This document shows positions 1 to 5,534 of a stretch of 9,965 bases of DNA, piece after piece (within the stretch, counting starts at the first letter, position 1; every line of letters begins with the position of its first letter). The stretch comes from Acidaminococcus fermentans (GTDB lineage: Bacteria; Bacillota_C; Negativicutes; Acidaminococcales; Acidaminococcaceae). The stretch is from positions 1-9,965 of the forward strand of contig SFHH01000067.1 in NCBI GenBank assembly GCA_004555735.1, read 5' to 3'. Made by a program: the position numbers and the translations under genes. The notes beneath the pieces were generated by a model. It worked only from the letters and a program-made list of their open reading frames with translations, made no database searches and was not told the origin of the DNA.

Positions 1-657
1 ATCCCCTTTACCATTGCCCAGCTGCTGGCGCAATCAGAACAGGAAGATCTAGGCTGCCATACGGGGACCCTCAGTGATGCGTTCCTCATGCTCCATAAAG
101 CAGGGAAACTGACCAATCGCTGGAAGGAGGAGAAAACAGGACTTTCTTCCTGGAATCTGGTCAGCGGGTCCCAGGAACTATATGATTGGCTCCGGGAAAA
201 ACCGGATGCGTTTTATCCGGCCGAACTGGATTATATCCATAATCCCCGTGTGATGGAGCGGATTTCCCGGTATATCAGCATCAATGGAGGTATCCAGCTG
301 GACTTGATGGGGCAGGAAAATGCCGAATCCGTAGGGACTCGTCAGATTTCCGGCGTGGGAGGACAGCTGGATTTCCTGGAAGGAGCCTTCCTGTCCCGGG
401 GCGGTGCAGGGTATATCTGCATTGAATCTTCCCGGGTGGACAAAAAGGGTGTGCGCCATTCCAATATCGTCCCGGCCATTGCGGCCGGCAGTGCCATTTC
501 AGGGCCCCGGGCCTTGATCCAAAATGTGGCTACCGAATACGGGGTGGCCCATCTGACAGGTTTGTCTTTAGAAGAACGGGCAGAGGCCATGATCCGCATT
601 GCCCATCCGGATTTCCGGGAAGAGTTGAAAGCGTATAAAGAGAAAGTGTTTTCTTGA
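1..657 (+). CDS. 4-hydroxybutyrate-type CoA-transferase, C-terminal part (5' end outside window)
   Basis: The frame is open from base 1 to the TGA at 655-657, giving the last 218 residues of a protein that is usually about 430-440 residues. It matches the C-terminal domain of the acetyl-CoA hydrolase/transferase family, in the 4-hydroxybutyrate or butyryl-CoA:acetate CoA-transferase branch. Visible landmarks are the LGxHTxxxSD stretch (fragment residues 17-26), a DLMGQxNAES segment, the GVGGQLDF CoA-binding loop (about 118-125), TEYGVAHLTG, and the C-terminal IAHPDFREEL. Such enzymes move CoA between acyl groups in the cytoplasm. The oddity is at fragment residue 22 (codon 64-66): the family's catalytic glutamate in HTE-M-x-SD is here a glycine (HTG-T-L-SD). 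The protein may therefore be an atypical subfamily member or catalytically different. Family assignment is firm; substrate is inferred. Confidence 0.85.
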   Translation: MPFTIAQLLAQSEQEDLGCHTGTLSDAFLMLHKAGKLTNRWKEEKTGLSSWNLVSGSQELYDWLREKPDAFYPAELDYIHNPRVMERISRYISINGGIQLDLMGQENAESVGTRQISGVGGQLDFLEGAFLSRGGAGYICIESSRVDKKGVRHSNIVPAIAAGSAISGPRALIQNVATEYGVAHLTGLSLEERAEAMIRIAHPDFREELKAYKEKVFS

Positions 658-695
658 AATAAGCTTCGTTCTCCAGATGTTTGGATTTCAAAAGA

Positions 696-724
696 TGCAA
701 ATCTTGTTCCTGTACTGCAAATCT
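696..724. repeat. Two direct copies of TGCAAATCT, 20 bp apart
   Basis: TGCAAATCT occurs at 696-704 and again at 716-724, a period of 20 bp or about two helical turns. The first copy sits in AGATGCAAATCT, which has AGAT/ATCT symmetry. The pair lies just upstream of the candidate promoter of the 820-1992 dehydrogenase, in the position expected for an activator or tandem operator site. The repeat is seen directly; the regulatory role is inferred. Confidence 0.4.
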
Positions 725-734
725 CTTCTTTTGT

Positions 735-763
735 CATGCAGCGGGGGCCGATTCTGCTATACT
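735..763 (+). promoter_or_regulatory. Candidate extended -10 promoter for the 820-1992 dehydrogenase
   Basis: TGCTATACT at 755-763 is an extended -10 element (TG, one base, then TATACT). There is no good -35 at 17 bp (CATGCA, 735-740). TTGTCA at 731-736 is a better match but lies 21 bp away. Transcription would start near 770, leaving a leader of about 50 nt before the ATG at 820. Confidence 0.4.
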
Positions 764-806
764 GAAGGAAAAGCAGAATGCGGCGTCCAAGGCTGCTGAA
801 AAAGAT

Positions 807-811
807 GGAGG
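807..811 (+). promoter_or_regulatory. Ribosome binding site deciding the start at 820
   Basis: GGAGG ends 8 nt before ATG 820. The longer in-frame start at 778 has no such site and would lie close to the predicted transcription start. The start at 820 also places all four metal ligands at the same residue numbers as in E. coli YqhD. Confidence 0.8.
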
Positions 812-819
812 TTTTGGCG

Positions 820-1992
820 ATGAAGGATTTTATCTATCATGTTCCCACAAAGATTTATTTTGGAAGGACCGCACTGGACCATTTGGGGGAAACCCTGAAA
901 TCTTTTGGAGACAGGGTCCTGTTGATCTATGGGGGAGGTTCAATCAAGAAAAGTGGCTTATATGATCGGATCCTGGCAGAAAGCCGGAAGTACCATCTGG
1001 AACTGACGGAGCTTCCGGGAATCGATCCCAATCCCCGGATCCAGTCCGTACGCAAAGGGGTGGCGCTGTGCAAAGAGCAGGGGATCCAGGTGGTGCTGGC
1101 TGCCGGCGGCGGTTCCTGCCTGGATACGGGGAAATTCACAGCGGCTGGTGCCTGTGTGGATTTCGATCCCTGGGAATTCTTTGCCCGGAAGGCCCCGCTG
1201 ACCGAAGCTCTCCCGCTGGTCACCATTCCGACGATTGCGGCCACTGGATCAGAAATGGATGATGGGGGTGTCATCAGCAACCTGGAGACCCAGGAGAAGC
1301 TGGCCCGTTTTGCCCCGGCACTCCAGCCGCAAGTTTCCTTCCTGGATCCGGAATTGACGTATTCCGTCAGCCGATACCAGACTGCCTGCGGGTCGGCAGA
1401 TATCCTGTCCCATATCCTGGAAACGTATTTCAATCCGGGAGAAGGGATGTATATGCTGGATGCGGTCATGGAAGGGTTGATGAAGACGGTCCTGAAATAT
1501 GCTCCCATTGCCCTGGAACAGCCGGATGACTACGAGGCGAGAGCCAATCTCTTGTGGACTTCTACCTGGGCCATCAATGGCTTCATCAAGGGCTGTCAGA
1601 ACCAGGTGTGGAGCTGCCACGCTCTGGAACATGAGCTGTCAGCCCTCTATGACATTACCCATGGGCTGGGCTTGGCCATCCTGACACCCCGGTTCTTGGA
1701 ATACTGCCTGGATCAGGAGCACGTGGACCGGTATGTCCGGTTGGGCGTCAATGTCTTCGGACTGGATCCGGCGGGAGAGCCTATGGAAATCGCCCGGGAA
1801 AGCATCCAAAGGCTTTCAGAGTTCTTTTTTGGGACCTTGGGGCTGCCGTCCTCACTGACAGAATTGGGGATCCGGCCGGAAGATTTTTCCGTCATGGCCG
1901 AAAAAGCCTGCCGGACAAAAGGCGGGATCGTCAGAGGGTTTAAAGACCTGCAAGAAGCAGATTTGGTGAAAATCTATGAAATGTGTCTGTAA
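820..1992 (+). CDS. Iron-containing alcohol dehydrogenase, YqhD/butanol dehydrogenase (BdhA) type
   Basis: This 390-residue cytosolic enzyme should reduce aldehydes to alcohols (or the reverse) with a nicotinamide cofactor and one divalent metal. The N-terminal Rossmann-like half has YGGGS at 37-41 and GGGSCLDTGK at 96-105. PTIAATGSEM follows at 137-146. The predicted metal ligands are Asp194 and His198 (in SADILSH), His267 (in SCHALEH) and His281 (in THGLGLA), which are the YqhD positions. The glycine-rich 37-41 loop, without the acidic residue seen in NAD-dependent relatives, suggests NADPH preference. It has its own promoter candidate and is convergent with the operon at 2049-5217. YqhD-type enzymes accept many aldehydes, so the physiological substrate (butyraldehyde, succinate semialdehyde or detoxification of others) cannot be fixed from sequence. 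Confidence 0.92.
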   Translation: MKDFIYHVPTKIYFGRTALDHLGETLKSFGDRVLLIYGGGSIKKSGLYDRILAESRKYHLELTELPGIDPNPRIQSVRKGVALCKEQGIQVVLAAGGGSCLDTGKFTAAGACVDFDPWEFFARKAPLTEALPLVTIPTIAATGSEMDDGGVISNLETQEKLARFAPALQPQVSFLDPELTYSVSRYQTACGSADILSHILETYFNPGEGMYMLDAVMEGLMKTVLKYAPIALEQPDDYEARANLLWTSTWAINGFIKGCQNQVWSCHALEHELSALYDITHGLGLAILTPRFLEYCLDQEHVDRYVRLGVNVFGLDPAGEPMEIARESIQRLSEFFFGTLGLPSSLTELGIRPEDFSVMAEKACRTKGGIVRGFKDLQEADLVKIYEMCL

Positions 1993-1999
1993 AAGACAG

Positions 2000-2054
2000 G
2001 CATGAAAAAAGGGGCTGCGACACATCTTAGTGCCGCAACCCTTGTTTTTCATGC
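2000..2054. terminator. Long, probably bidirectional terminator hairpin between convergent genes
   Basis: GCATGAAAAAAGGGG at 2000-2014 faces CCCTTGTTTTTCATGC at 2039-2054. The inner arms are GGGCTGCGACAC (2012-2023) and GTGCCGCAACCC (2030-2041), around a six-base loop. The two imperfect pairs become G-U wobbles when read on the minus strand, and there the stem is followed by TTTTTT. It is therefore best for the minus-strand operon, but it also ends the plus-strand dehydrogenase. It overlaps the last codons of the VWA gene at 2049-2054. Confidence 0.75.
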
Positions 2055-3245
2055 TTCAGTTTTGCGCAGATAATCCATGCTTGTTTCCAATCCTTTGAGC
2101 GTCAAAGGAAACATATGGATCCCCTTTTCCATGATCCGGGCCGTGCTGTAATAAAAATGCCAGTAGTCTTGTTCCACTGGATTCAGCCAGACGGTGGCAG
2201 GATACCGTTGGAGAAGCTCTTCCAGCCAGGCGATCCCGGGGCGGTCGTTTCCCCGTTTGTATTCAATATTCCCATTGACCGCCATCAGTTCCTCTTCTCC
2301 CATACGGGCATCGCCTACCAGGATGACCTTGTACTCCCGAGAGCACTGCTGGAATACCCACTGGGTGGAAATCCGGTGTTCCCAGGCACAATCTGGCGAG
2401 GTGAAAAGCTGATCATAGAAGATATTGTGGAAGTAGTAGATCTTCAGTTCTTTGAAGGAGGAGCCCTGGCTTACGGCTTGGAATAAACGGCGGGAAAGAT
2501 CCATATAGGGCCACATGGATCCGCCACTGTCCATCAGGAGGAGCAGCTTCGTCCGGTTCTTCCGGGGCCGCTTCAGGACGATATCCAGGAAACCGCCTTT
2601 TTGAGACGTGGCGCTGATGGTCCCGTCAACATCCAATTCTGTCTTGGGGATATTCTCTTGATCAGAAAGCCGGCGGAGCTTCCGCAGGGCCATTTGGAAC
2701 TGCCGGATCTCCAGGATCCGGTCGTCACGGAAGTCGGCAAAGCGCCGTTCTCCGGCAACGGCCAATGCCCGGTGCTGATGGGATCCTCCAAAGACTCGGA
2801 TGCCTTTGGGCGCATACCCGGAATGGCCAAAGGCAGTCTGGCCGCCGGTGCCGATCCAGGTGGTGCCGCCATGATGGGCTTCTTTCTGCTGTTTCAGCCG
2901 TTCTTCCATCAATTGTTCAATCCCTTCCCGAGAGAATCTTCCCCAGACCAGATCCGTCGTTTCCTTATCAAAAGGCGTGGGAGAGCTGGCTTGGGCCAGC
3001 CATTCTTGGAATTCTGGGGGAAGCTCCCTGGGATCTTTTATGTGTTGGAAAAACACTGAGAAGGCTTCATCAAAACGATCGTAATCCGTCTCTTTCTTGA
3101 CCAGGACGGTCCGGGCTAGATGGTAGAATCCCAGCAGGCTGTTCCCGTGGAGGCCCAGTTCCAGGGCGTGGAGAAAGACGGACCACTCGGTCAAGGTGGT
3201 ATGGAGACCATGGCTCCGGAGACAATAGAGAAACGGCGTGAACAT
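2049..3245 (-). CDS. CoxE-like VWA-domain protein, partner of the MoxR ATPase
   Basis: The 398-residue protein has an N-terminal helical region (about 1-120), a Gly/His-rich linker with WIGTGG and FGHSGYAPKGIR (about 130-150), and a C-terminal von Willebrand A domain from about 230. The metal-site (MIDAS) motif reads DSGGS at 239-243 in LLLMDSGGSMWPY, where the canonical form is DxSxS, so the first serine is glycine. A second acidic position, Asp312, lies in ILVGDARMG. No signal peptide or membrane segment is visible, so it should be cytosolic. It follows the MoxR gene with a 1-nt gap (TGA-T-ATG) and has no strong Shine-Dalgarno site, which suggests translational coupling. In known MoxR/VWA pairs (CoxD/CoxE, NorQ/NorD, CbbQ/CbbO, RavA/ViaA) the VWA protein links the ATPase to its target. 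The target here is unknown. Confidence 0.85.
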   Translation of the reverse strand: MFTPFLYCLRSHGLHTTLTEWSVFLHALELGLHGNSLLGFYHLARTVLVKKETDYDRFDEAFSVFFQHIKDPRELPPEFQEWLAQASSPTPFDKETTDLVWGRFSREGIEQLMEERLKQQKEAHHGGTTWIGTGGQTAFGHSGYAPKGIRVFGGSHQHRALAVAGERRFADFRDDRILEIRQFQMALRKLRRLSDQENIPKTELDVDGTISATSQKGGFLDIVLKRPRKNRTKLLLLMDSGGSMWPYMDLSRRLFQAVSQGSSFKELKIYYFHNIFYDQLFTSPDCAWEHRISTQWVFQQCSREYKVILVGDARMGEEELMAVNGNIEYKRGNDRPGIAWLEELLQRYPATVWLNPVEQDYWHFYYSTARIMEKGIHMFPLTLKGLETSMDYLRKTEA

Positions 3246-3246
3246 A

Positions 3247-4047
3247 TCAGTAACCGGCCCGTTTCAAGTCTTCCGTCTTTTTCAGCAGGACGCCGATGAA
3301 GGGAAGATGGGAAGTGAGTTTTTCCGGGGAAATGCCACTGATCGCCAGGGCTTGGATCCAGTCCAGCAGCTCTGCGGTGCTGGGTCGTTTGCTCAGGCCG
3401 GAAATCTTCCGCAGCTGGTAAAAGGCGTCTATGGCACTTGTCAGCAGATCATCCTCCAAATGAGGGAATTTGGCATGGACGATCTGGGCCATGGCAGCCG
3501 GATCGGGGAAGGCGATGTAGTGGAAGATGCAGCGGCGGAGAAAGGCGTCCGGCAGCTCTTTTTCTGCATTGGAGGTAATGATGACCAGGGGCTTTTGTCG
3601 GGCTCTGACGGTTTCCCCCGTTTCCGGGATATAGAATTCCATCTTGTCCAGTTCCCATAACAGGTCATTGGGGAATTCCAGGTCAGCTTTATCGATTTCG
3701 TCGATCAGGAGGACCGCCCGCTGGGGACTGCGGAAAGCTTCCCCCAGTTTCCCCAGCCGGATATAACGGGAGATGTCCTCCACGCCTTCTGTGCCGAACT
3801 GACTGTCGTAGAGCCGCTGGACGGTATCATAGACGTACAGTCCGTCCTGGGCCCGGGTAGTCGATTTGATGCTCCAGACGAAGAGGGGAAGCCCCAGCTC
3901 TTCTGCTACGGCTTCCGCCAGGACTGTTTTCCCGGTGCCTGGTTCACCTTTGAGCAGCAGGGGCTTTTCCAGAGCAGCTGCGATGTTTACGCTGCGCTGC
4001 AGTTCTTCAGAGGCAATGTAGGAATCTGTTCCTGTAAAAGATGCCAT
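3247..4047 (-). CDS. MoxR-family AAA+ ATPase
   Basis: The product is 266 residues, a compact MoxR protein. Walker A is GEPGTGKT at 34-41, Walker B is LLIDEID at 113-119, sensor 1 is the Asn in ITSNAEKELP near 160, and the arginine-finger region is AFLRRC at 168-173. A lid segment with SKRPSTAELLDW follows at about 215-230. MoxR proteins form ATP-driven rings that remodel or activate enzymes, often metalloenzymes, together with a VWA partner. The gene starts 18 nt after the stop of the alcohol dehydrogenase at 4066-5217, with AAAGGA about 7 nt before the ATG. It is nearly fused to the VWA gene downstream, so the three genes read as one operon. A role in maturing or activating the neighbouring dehydrogenase is inferred from context only. 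Confidence 0.9.
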   Translation of the reverse strand: MASFTGTDSYIASEELQRSVNIAAALEKPLLLKGEPGTGKTVLAEAVAEELGLPLFVWSIKSTTRAQDGLYVYDTVQRLYDSQFGTEGVEDISRYIRLGKLGEAFRSPQRAVLLIDEIDKADLEFPNDLLWELDKMEFYIPETGETVRARQKPLVIITSNAEKELPDAFLRRCIFHYIAFPDPAAMAQIVHAKFPHLEDDLLTSAIDAFYQLRKISGLSKRPSTAELLDWIQALAISGISPEKLTSHLPFIGVLLKKTEDLKRAGY

Positions 4048-4065
4048 TTTTTATCCTTTTCAGAA

Positions 4066-5217
4066 TCAGAAGGCTTTTTCGTAGAGGGCGATGAAGTCCT
4101 TTACGGTCGTCTGCCGGGGATTGGCCAGGGTATTGGGCGCTTTCATGGCGTCTTTTGCCATGGCTTCGAATTTGTCCTGGGTCACGCCTACTTCCTGCAG
4201 ATGTCTCGGGATATTCAGGTCGTCGTTCAGCTTTTTCAGGGCGTCTACCAGCATCTGGGGACGGAAGTTGCCTGCCGGATCTTTTTCTTCCCGGATGAAA
4301 TTATAAATGGTTTCATACCGGCCTTTGTCAGCCAGCGCATTGAATTCCATTACAGCGGGCATCAGGATGGCATTGGCGACCCCATGGGCTACATGGAAAT
4401 AGGCGCTCACCGGGTGGCTCATGGCGTGGATATCTCCCAGCTTGCTCCAAGCAAAGGCCATGGCGGCAAAGGTGGAGCCCAGCATCATGGCACAGGCGGC
4501 GTCTGCATCCTGCCGGTTGGCAACGAATGCCCGGAGGTTCTTTCCAATCAGGGCCATTGCTTTTTCTGCCATCGCATCGGTATAGGGAGAAGCGAAACGG
4601 GACAGGTAGGCTTCCATGGCATGGATCAGGGCATCCAGGCCGCAGGCGGCAGCGACGGAGGCCGGAGCCGTCATGATCAGTTCCGGATCCAGGAGGGCAT
4701 ACTTGGGCAGGATATTATGGTCGATGATGGAAAATTTAAAATTCCGTTCAGGATCGGTGATCACCGTGGAAGCACTGACTTCGCTCCCTGTCCCTGCGGT
4801 AGTGGGGATGGCGATCAGAGGGACGATGGGGCCAGGGACTTTGGACAGCCCTTCATAATCCGTGGCTTTGCCCCCATAACGGGCCAGGATGCCTACGGCC
4901 TTCCCGGTATCCATGGGAGCGCCCCCTCCCAGGGCGATGATGCTGGTGCAGCCGCTTTCCACAAAAGCTTTGGCCGCATTCTCTACGGTTTCGATGGCCG
5001 GATTGGGGGTCACATCCAGGTAGGTATGGCAGTCGACTTGCGCAGCTTCCAGGATATCCTGGACTTTTTTGACCAGCCCGATCTGTGCGATACCGGGATC
5101 GGATACGAGGAATACATGGGTCGATTGGTTGGCCTGCAGGATCTCTGGCAGCTTCTTCAGGCTGCCCATGCCAAATTGGATGGTTTGAGGAACTGCAAAA
5201 GAGAAATCGTGGATCAT
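4066..5217 (-). CDS. Iron-containing alcohol dehydrogenase, FucO/DhaT-like group
   Basis: This 383-residue enzyme belongs to the FucO/DhaT/MedH type of iron alcohol dehydrogenases. It has GGGAPMDTGK at 97-106 and PTTAGTGSEVSAS at 138-150. The predicted metal ligands are Asp195 and His199 (GLDALIHAMEAY), His264 (GDIHAMSH) and His278 (HVAHGVANA). Asp40 in LVSD sits where Asp39 of FucO favours NAD over NADP. It is first in an operon with the MoxR and VWA genes and diverges from the transporter/acylating dehydrogenase pair. Likely roles are reduction of the aldehyde made by the 7014-8384 enzyme, for example succinate semialdehyde to 4-hydroxybutyrate or sulfoacetaldehyde to isethionate, or another C3/C4 alcohol dehydrogenase step. 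It does not look like the divergent 4HbD of C. kluyveri, so the substrate is open. The start is supported by AAGGAGG 8 nt upstream. Confidence 0.92.
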   Translation of the reverse strand: MIHDFSFAVPQTIQFGMGSLKKLPEILQANQSTHVFLVSDPGIAQIGLVKKVQDILEAAQVDCHTYLDVTPNPAIETVENAAKAFVESGCTSIIALGGGAPMDTGKAVGILARYGGKATDYEGLSKVPGPIVPLIAIPTTAGTGSEVSASTVITDPERNFKFSIIDHNILPKYALLDPELIMTAPASVAAACGLDALIHAMEAYLSRFASPYTDAMAEKAMALIGKNLRAFVANRQDADAACAMMLGSTFAAMAFAWSKLGDIHAMSHPVSAYFHVAHGVANAILMPAVMEFNALADKGRYETIYNFIREEKDPAGNFRPQMLVDALKKLNDDLNIPRHLQEVGVTQDKFEAMAKDAMKAPNTLANPRQTTVKDFIALYEKAF

Positions 5218-5225
5218 TGAAATTG

Positions 5226-5232
5226 CCTCCTT
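5226..5232 (-). promoter_or_regulatory. Ribosome binding site of the 4066-5217 dehydrogenase
   Basis: The minus strand reads AAGGAGG here, 8 nt before the ATG at 5217-5215. It is a near-perfect anti-16S match and fixes the start. Confidence 0.8.
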
Positions 5233-5323
5233 TTAAAAAATCGAATCGGTATGGTTACAATGTAATAGAAGGAAAGAGAAAAAGAAAGGCGGGAAAGCGG
5301 TTTTCTCTTCTTTCGAAACTCCG

Positions 5324-5340
5324 GTTGCATACTGTGCAAC
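5324..5340. promoter_or_regulatory. Perfect inverted repeat GTTGCA-N5-TGCAAC, candidate operator
   Basis: GTTGCA (5324-5329) and TGCAAC (5335-5340) flank a five-base spacer. The site lies in the divergent intergenic region, about 107 bp upstream of the dehydrogenase ATG at 5217. The short spacer and 17-bp span fit a dimeric regulator better than an RNA hairpin. A further TGCAA half-site is at 5347-5351, and TGCAA is also the core of the 696-724 direct repeats. Which protein binds is not known; the IclR-type regulator encoded at 8686 is the only candidate in the window. Confidence 0.4.
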
Positions 5341-5417
5341 TCCACCTGCAAGTCTTACAAATGGAAATCATCGGCTGGAAATTCCTTTCGCTCGCCGCAA
5401 AACCCCCAAAAGTCGTA

Positions 5418-5445
5418 TTGTCAAGATGGACGGGCTGATTATAAT
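5418..5445 (+). promoter_or_regulatory. Sigma70-like promoter of the transporter/acylating dehydrogenase pair
   Basis: TTGTCA (5418-5423) and TATAAT (5440-5445) are separated by 16 bp, the best promoter match in the window. Initiation would fall near 5452, giving a leader of about 83 nt before the ATG at 5535. The -10 sits inside the self-complementary octamer ATTATAAT. The minus strand therefore also has a TATAAT (5443-5438), with a weaker TTGTCT 15 bp away (5464-5459). Overlapping divergent promoters are possible. Confidence 0.6.
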
Positions 5446-5460
5446 GAAAAGCAAGAAAAG

Positions 5461-5488
5461 ACAAATAATTCCAAAAGAATTCATTTGT
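5461..5488 (+). promoter_or_regulatory. AT-rich stem-loop in the transporter leader
   Basis: ACAAATAATTC (5461-5471) pairs with GAATTCATTTGT (5477-5488) around the loop CAAAA, with one bulged C at 5482. It lies between the predicted transcription start and the ribosome binding site, so it would form in the mRNA leader or act as a DNA dyad. Confidence 0.4.
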
Positions 5489-5493
5489 ATGTG

Positions 5494-5507
5494 TGGTCGG
5501 CCGACCA
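5494..5507. promoter_or_regulatory. 14-bp perfect palindrome TGGTCGGCCGACCA, candidate operator
   Basis: A loop-free 14-bp palindrome centred on GGCC lies about 9 bp before the transporter's Shine-Dalgarno sequence and about 45 bp downstream of the predicted transcription start. With no loop it cannot fold well as an RNA hairpin, so a roadblock operator for a dimeric repressor is the simplest reading. The binding protein is not identified. Confidence 0.45.
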
Positions 5508-5515
5508 ACCAAACC

Positions 5516-5523
5516 AAAGGAGG
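5516..5523 (+). promoter_or_regulatory. Ribosome binding site deciding the start at 5535
   Basis: AAAGGAGG lies 11 nt before ATG 5535. The longer in-frame GTG at 5493 would put the palindrome and this site inside the coding region and adds a non-hydrophobic tail, so it is rejected as the start. Confidence 0.75.
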
Positions 5524-5534
5524 TACGTTTTTTC

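Noticed and set aside
681..965. 94-codon open frame on the plus strand before and inside the first dehydrogenase
   Set aside because: It runs out of frame into a certain gene, and its Cys-rich start is only the promoter region translated.
4201..5220. 339-codon open frame on the plus strand across the 4066-5217 dehydrogenase
   Set aside because: It is antisense to a well-supported gene and has no family features.
5419..5424. Consensus TTGACA on the minus strand as a -35 for the dehydrogenase operon
   Set aside because: No acceptable -10 lies 16-18 bp downstream on that strand (TTTGCG instead), so it is probably a by-product of the plus-strand TTGTCAA.
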